Positions 62,327-64,000 of a stretch of 64,000 nt of DNA are shown here, piece by piece. Position 1 is the stretch's first letter, and each line of letters begins with the position of its first letter. The notes below the pieces were generated by a model, which did not search any database, had not been told where the DNA came from, and was given only the letters and a program-made list of their open reading frames with translations. The position numbers and the translations under genes were made by a program. Source of the stretch: Tremella fuciformis (lineage: Eukaryota > Basidiomycota > Tremellomycetes > Tremellales > Tremellaceae); contig CP136499.1 in assembly GCA_032768795.1 (NCBI GenBank), positions 372,001 to 436,000 of the forward strand. The letters are read 5' to 3'.

Positions 62327-62806
62327 TTAGCGATTACGGGGCTTTCGCACTCGTCGCGAGCTGATCCAAGCCATCTCGGACCACTGAGGGGCCTCGAAGG
62401 ACTTCTTCGTAGGTGGTTGGAAGACGAAGGATGGGCCGTACGAAGCAAAAGCTGGACCGTTGGCGCCCGAGTCCGGATGGGTGACATGTGGGCGATCAAC
62501 CGCTCGCACTTGCGGCTCCAGGCAGAATTGTCCTGTCTTCTGTAAGCCCGGAAAGTGGAGGGTGAGAACGACGAGGGTCGCCCGCTCGCCCTTGTATCGA
62601 CCAGCCTTGAGAGCGTGTAGTACAACAGTCGTGTCTAATTCTCGGCAGAATGGGGTGAAAGGCAAGTGGCTCACTTCCCTTCCAGCCGGGTCGGCATCGC
62701 GTATTGGATCCAGGACCTTTGTGAACGGCCATCTCCTTTGCAGCGCCTGCCATGCTGCCCGTTTGAGATTGCCGACGTTCGATCGCGATGGGGGACTCTG
62801 GGGCAT
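62327..62806 (-). CDS. Unknown beta-rich protein (W-x-x-L-WPF family)
   Basis: Start ATG 62806 (MPQSPPSRSNVGNLKRAAWQ). The core is A-W-Q-A-L-Q-R-R-W-P-F-T-K-V, V-V-L-H-A-L-K-A-G-R-Y-K-G, T-L-V-V-L-T-L-H-F-P-G, F-C-L-E-P-Q-V and F-A-S-Y-G-P-S-F-V-F-Q-P-P. It ends with a basic W-I-S-S-R-R-V-R-K-P-R. At 159 codons without an obvious intron it is the most compact member. It is closest in pattern to 59201-59989. Function unknown. Confidence 0.5.
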   Translation of the reverse strand: MPQSPPSRSNVGNLKRAAWQALQRRWPFTKVLDPIRDADPAGREVSHLPFTPFCRELDTTVVLHALKAGRYKGERATLVVLTLHFPGLQKTGQFCLEPQVRAVDRPHVTHPDSGANGPAFASYGPSFVFQPPTKKSFEAPQWSEMAWISSRRVRKPRNR

Positions 62807-63022
62807 GTCTATGCCTCTGTGTCGACCCCCGGTAGGACCACTTCATGTCAATATTGTGACGGGTCCAGGAGGGCAGTGAACTCGTCACCCTATTCGACAA
62901 CAGCAATACTGAACATGCGTTAGGGGCGTGTTTGACTGTTTAGCACCCGTGGGCTGGGTGTGCGTGACTCGTTGTGTGCGGCGCCTTTGAGTGGTCGGGT
63001 GTCGCACCGTCGTGGAACAACA

Positions 63023-63469
63023 TCACCGCGGTCCCATCAGATTGACGCTGGTGTCCGCGAACTGATCGGAGAGCAGGAACCCGAACGAGACTCGACCCCG
63101 AGGGAAGTGCGACAACACCACAGCAGTCGGCTCTACATGTCCTTTGGTGGACGAACCAGATACAGTCGGGTACCAAAAGTCTTGCAACATTTCGGTAACA
63201 CTGCACCCTGGAATGTTGCAAGACTTTTGGTGTCCGAGTGTACACCCGCCGGGACGTCCTTGTCGACTGGTATCGCACAGCGGGCTAACAACAAATTGGA
63301 GTTTGGGCTTCGCAGCTGACTCGGTAACATTTACGCGGCCTCCGCACGAGGAAAGAGGGGTACGAATGACGGCCGAACGCACAGCTCGTGGGTGCAGCCA
63401 GAGCACACATCTGCCTTCACGCGACCGTTGGACACGACAGCTTTTCCACGCACAATCGCTTGCGGACAC
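63023..63469 (-). pseudogene. Possible relic of the W-x-x-L-WPF family
   Basis: The minus frame contains H-V-E-P-T-A-V-V-L-S-H-F-P-R-G-R-V-S-F-G-F-L-L-S-D near its 3' end, resembling the strand pair of the family (T-L-V-V-L-T-L-H-F-P-G). The rest is interrupted by the 19-bp inverted repeat at 63173-63230 and shows no other family block. Weak evidence. Confidence 0.25.
63173..63230. repeat. 19-bp perfect inverted repeat with 20-nt loop
   Basis: CCAAAAGTCTTGCAACATT at 63173-63191 and its exact complement AATGTTGCAAGACTTTTGG at 63212-63230. The RNA would form a 19-bp hairpin from either strand. Possible roles are small-RNA precursor, MITE remnant or transcription terminator; the sequence alone does not decide. 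Confidence 0.85.
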
Positions 63470-64000
63470 AGCAGCTCCGCAAGTAAGAGAGCCAGCTGTT
63501 GCTGCTTCGGCCGAAGTTCACGAAATGGACGGAATGGACGGGGGTGTACTAGACCCGTGAACTCCTTTCGAGGCTCTACAGTCTACATTGCGTGGACTTA
63601 TACTCTAAAAGACAACGCCGAGCCCTCAAGCGTTGCCCACGCGTTGTAGCTCGGTTATATTGCCGTTTGCATGTAACGTGGCGACCACGCATGGCTTTGC
63701 ATAGCCCTTTACGTCCACGAGTGAGAGAAATGGAAGTCAAGCTGAAGTTCGTGAATTGGCTATATTGTGGGCATGGAGGCTATTGAGGGGTCGTATCTAC
63801 GAGACGACAATGTCTCACAATTATCAAGTTGATAACAGAGAACACCAGCTGAAGTGGACAGGGGAGAGCAAGCGTCCATACCGCTGGCTGATATGGAGCT
63901 TCCTGCGTTTCACCCATGCTTCAGCCTGAAATCAGCTCTCGTTCAAAGCTCTGTTCCTAGATCTTTACCTCGTTGGAAACAACCCCGATGAACCACTGCC
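63470..64000. other. Window end, no gene supported
   Basis: No convincing coding region in the last 500 bp. A plus-strand frame at 63592-63786 has no recognisable feature. Confidence 0.3.

Overview
The window looks like nuclear DNA of a filamentous or yeast-like fungus, most likely a basidiomycete of the Tremellomycetes type. The reasons are short GT-AG introns (mostly about 35-110 nt) breaking nearly every gene, tightly packed genes on both strands, LTR elements with TGTT...AACA ends, Helitron traces, and an RTA1-like membrane protein, a family typical of fungi. Most genes match no family I recognise. The density of transposons, relics and diverged local paralogues suggests an accessory or subtelomeric-like compartment. 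Exon borders were read by eye, so most CDS entries give the gene span, not a validated splice model.

Region 1 (1-12.6 kb): three diverged paralogues of one unknown gene family (463-1889 minus, 2986-4551 minus, 8367-9619 plus) share a P-I/L-D-V / TN-I/V-R-x-PLP signature and matching intron positions. Between them lie two 683-bp copies of a non-autonomous Helitron-like element in inverted orientation (1945-2627, 7616-8298) and a PIN-like gene (4830-7266). That gene is broken by a 291-bp miniature LTR element (TRIM, 5901-6191) with a perfect 5-bp target duplication.

Region 2 (14.2-21.3 kb) and region 4 (39.4-47.5 kb) carry the same set of four unknown genes. Copy I is A(-) B(+) C(-) D(-); copy II is D'(+) A'(-) B'(+) C'(+). 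This is an old, rearranged segmental duplication. In copy II, gene B' holds a solo LTR in an exon. Between the copies are a Helitron PIF1-helicase relic (22.3-23.0 kb), gag fragments, a Glu-rich unknown gene (27-29.1 kb), and a divergent pair: an unknown beta-rich protein (29.6-30.7 kb) and a CHAT-domain caspase-like protease with a helical-repeat N-terminus (31.0-34.6 kb). An RTA1-like gene, a small membrane-protein gene and an acidic-protein gene follow.

Region 5 (47.5-64 kb) opens with an intact-looking 2.87-kb LTR element that encodes gag and protease but no integrase or reverse transcriptase. Its primer-binding site and polypurine tract match those of the TRIM at 5.9 kb, so one family links the TRIM, the solo LTR, the fragments and a decayed copy at 55.3-57.4 kb. 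The last 6 kb hold a loose array of fast-evolving paralogues related to the gene beside the CHAT protease.
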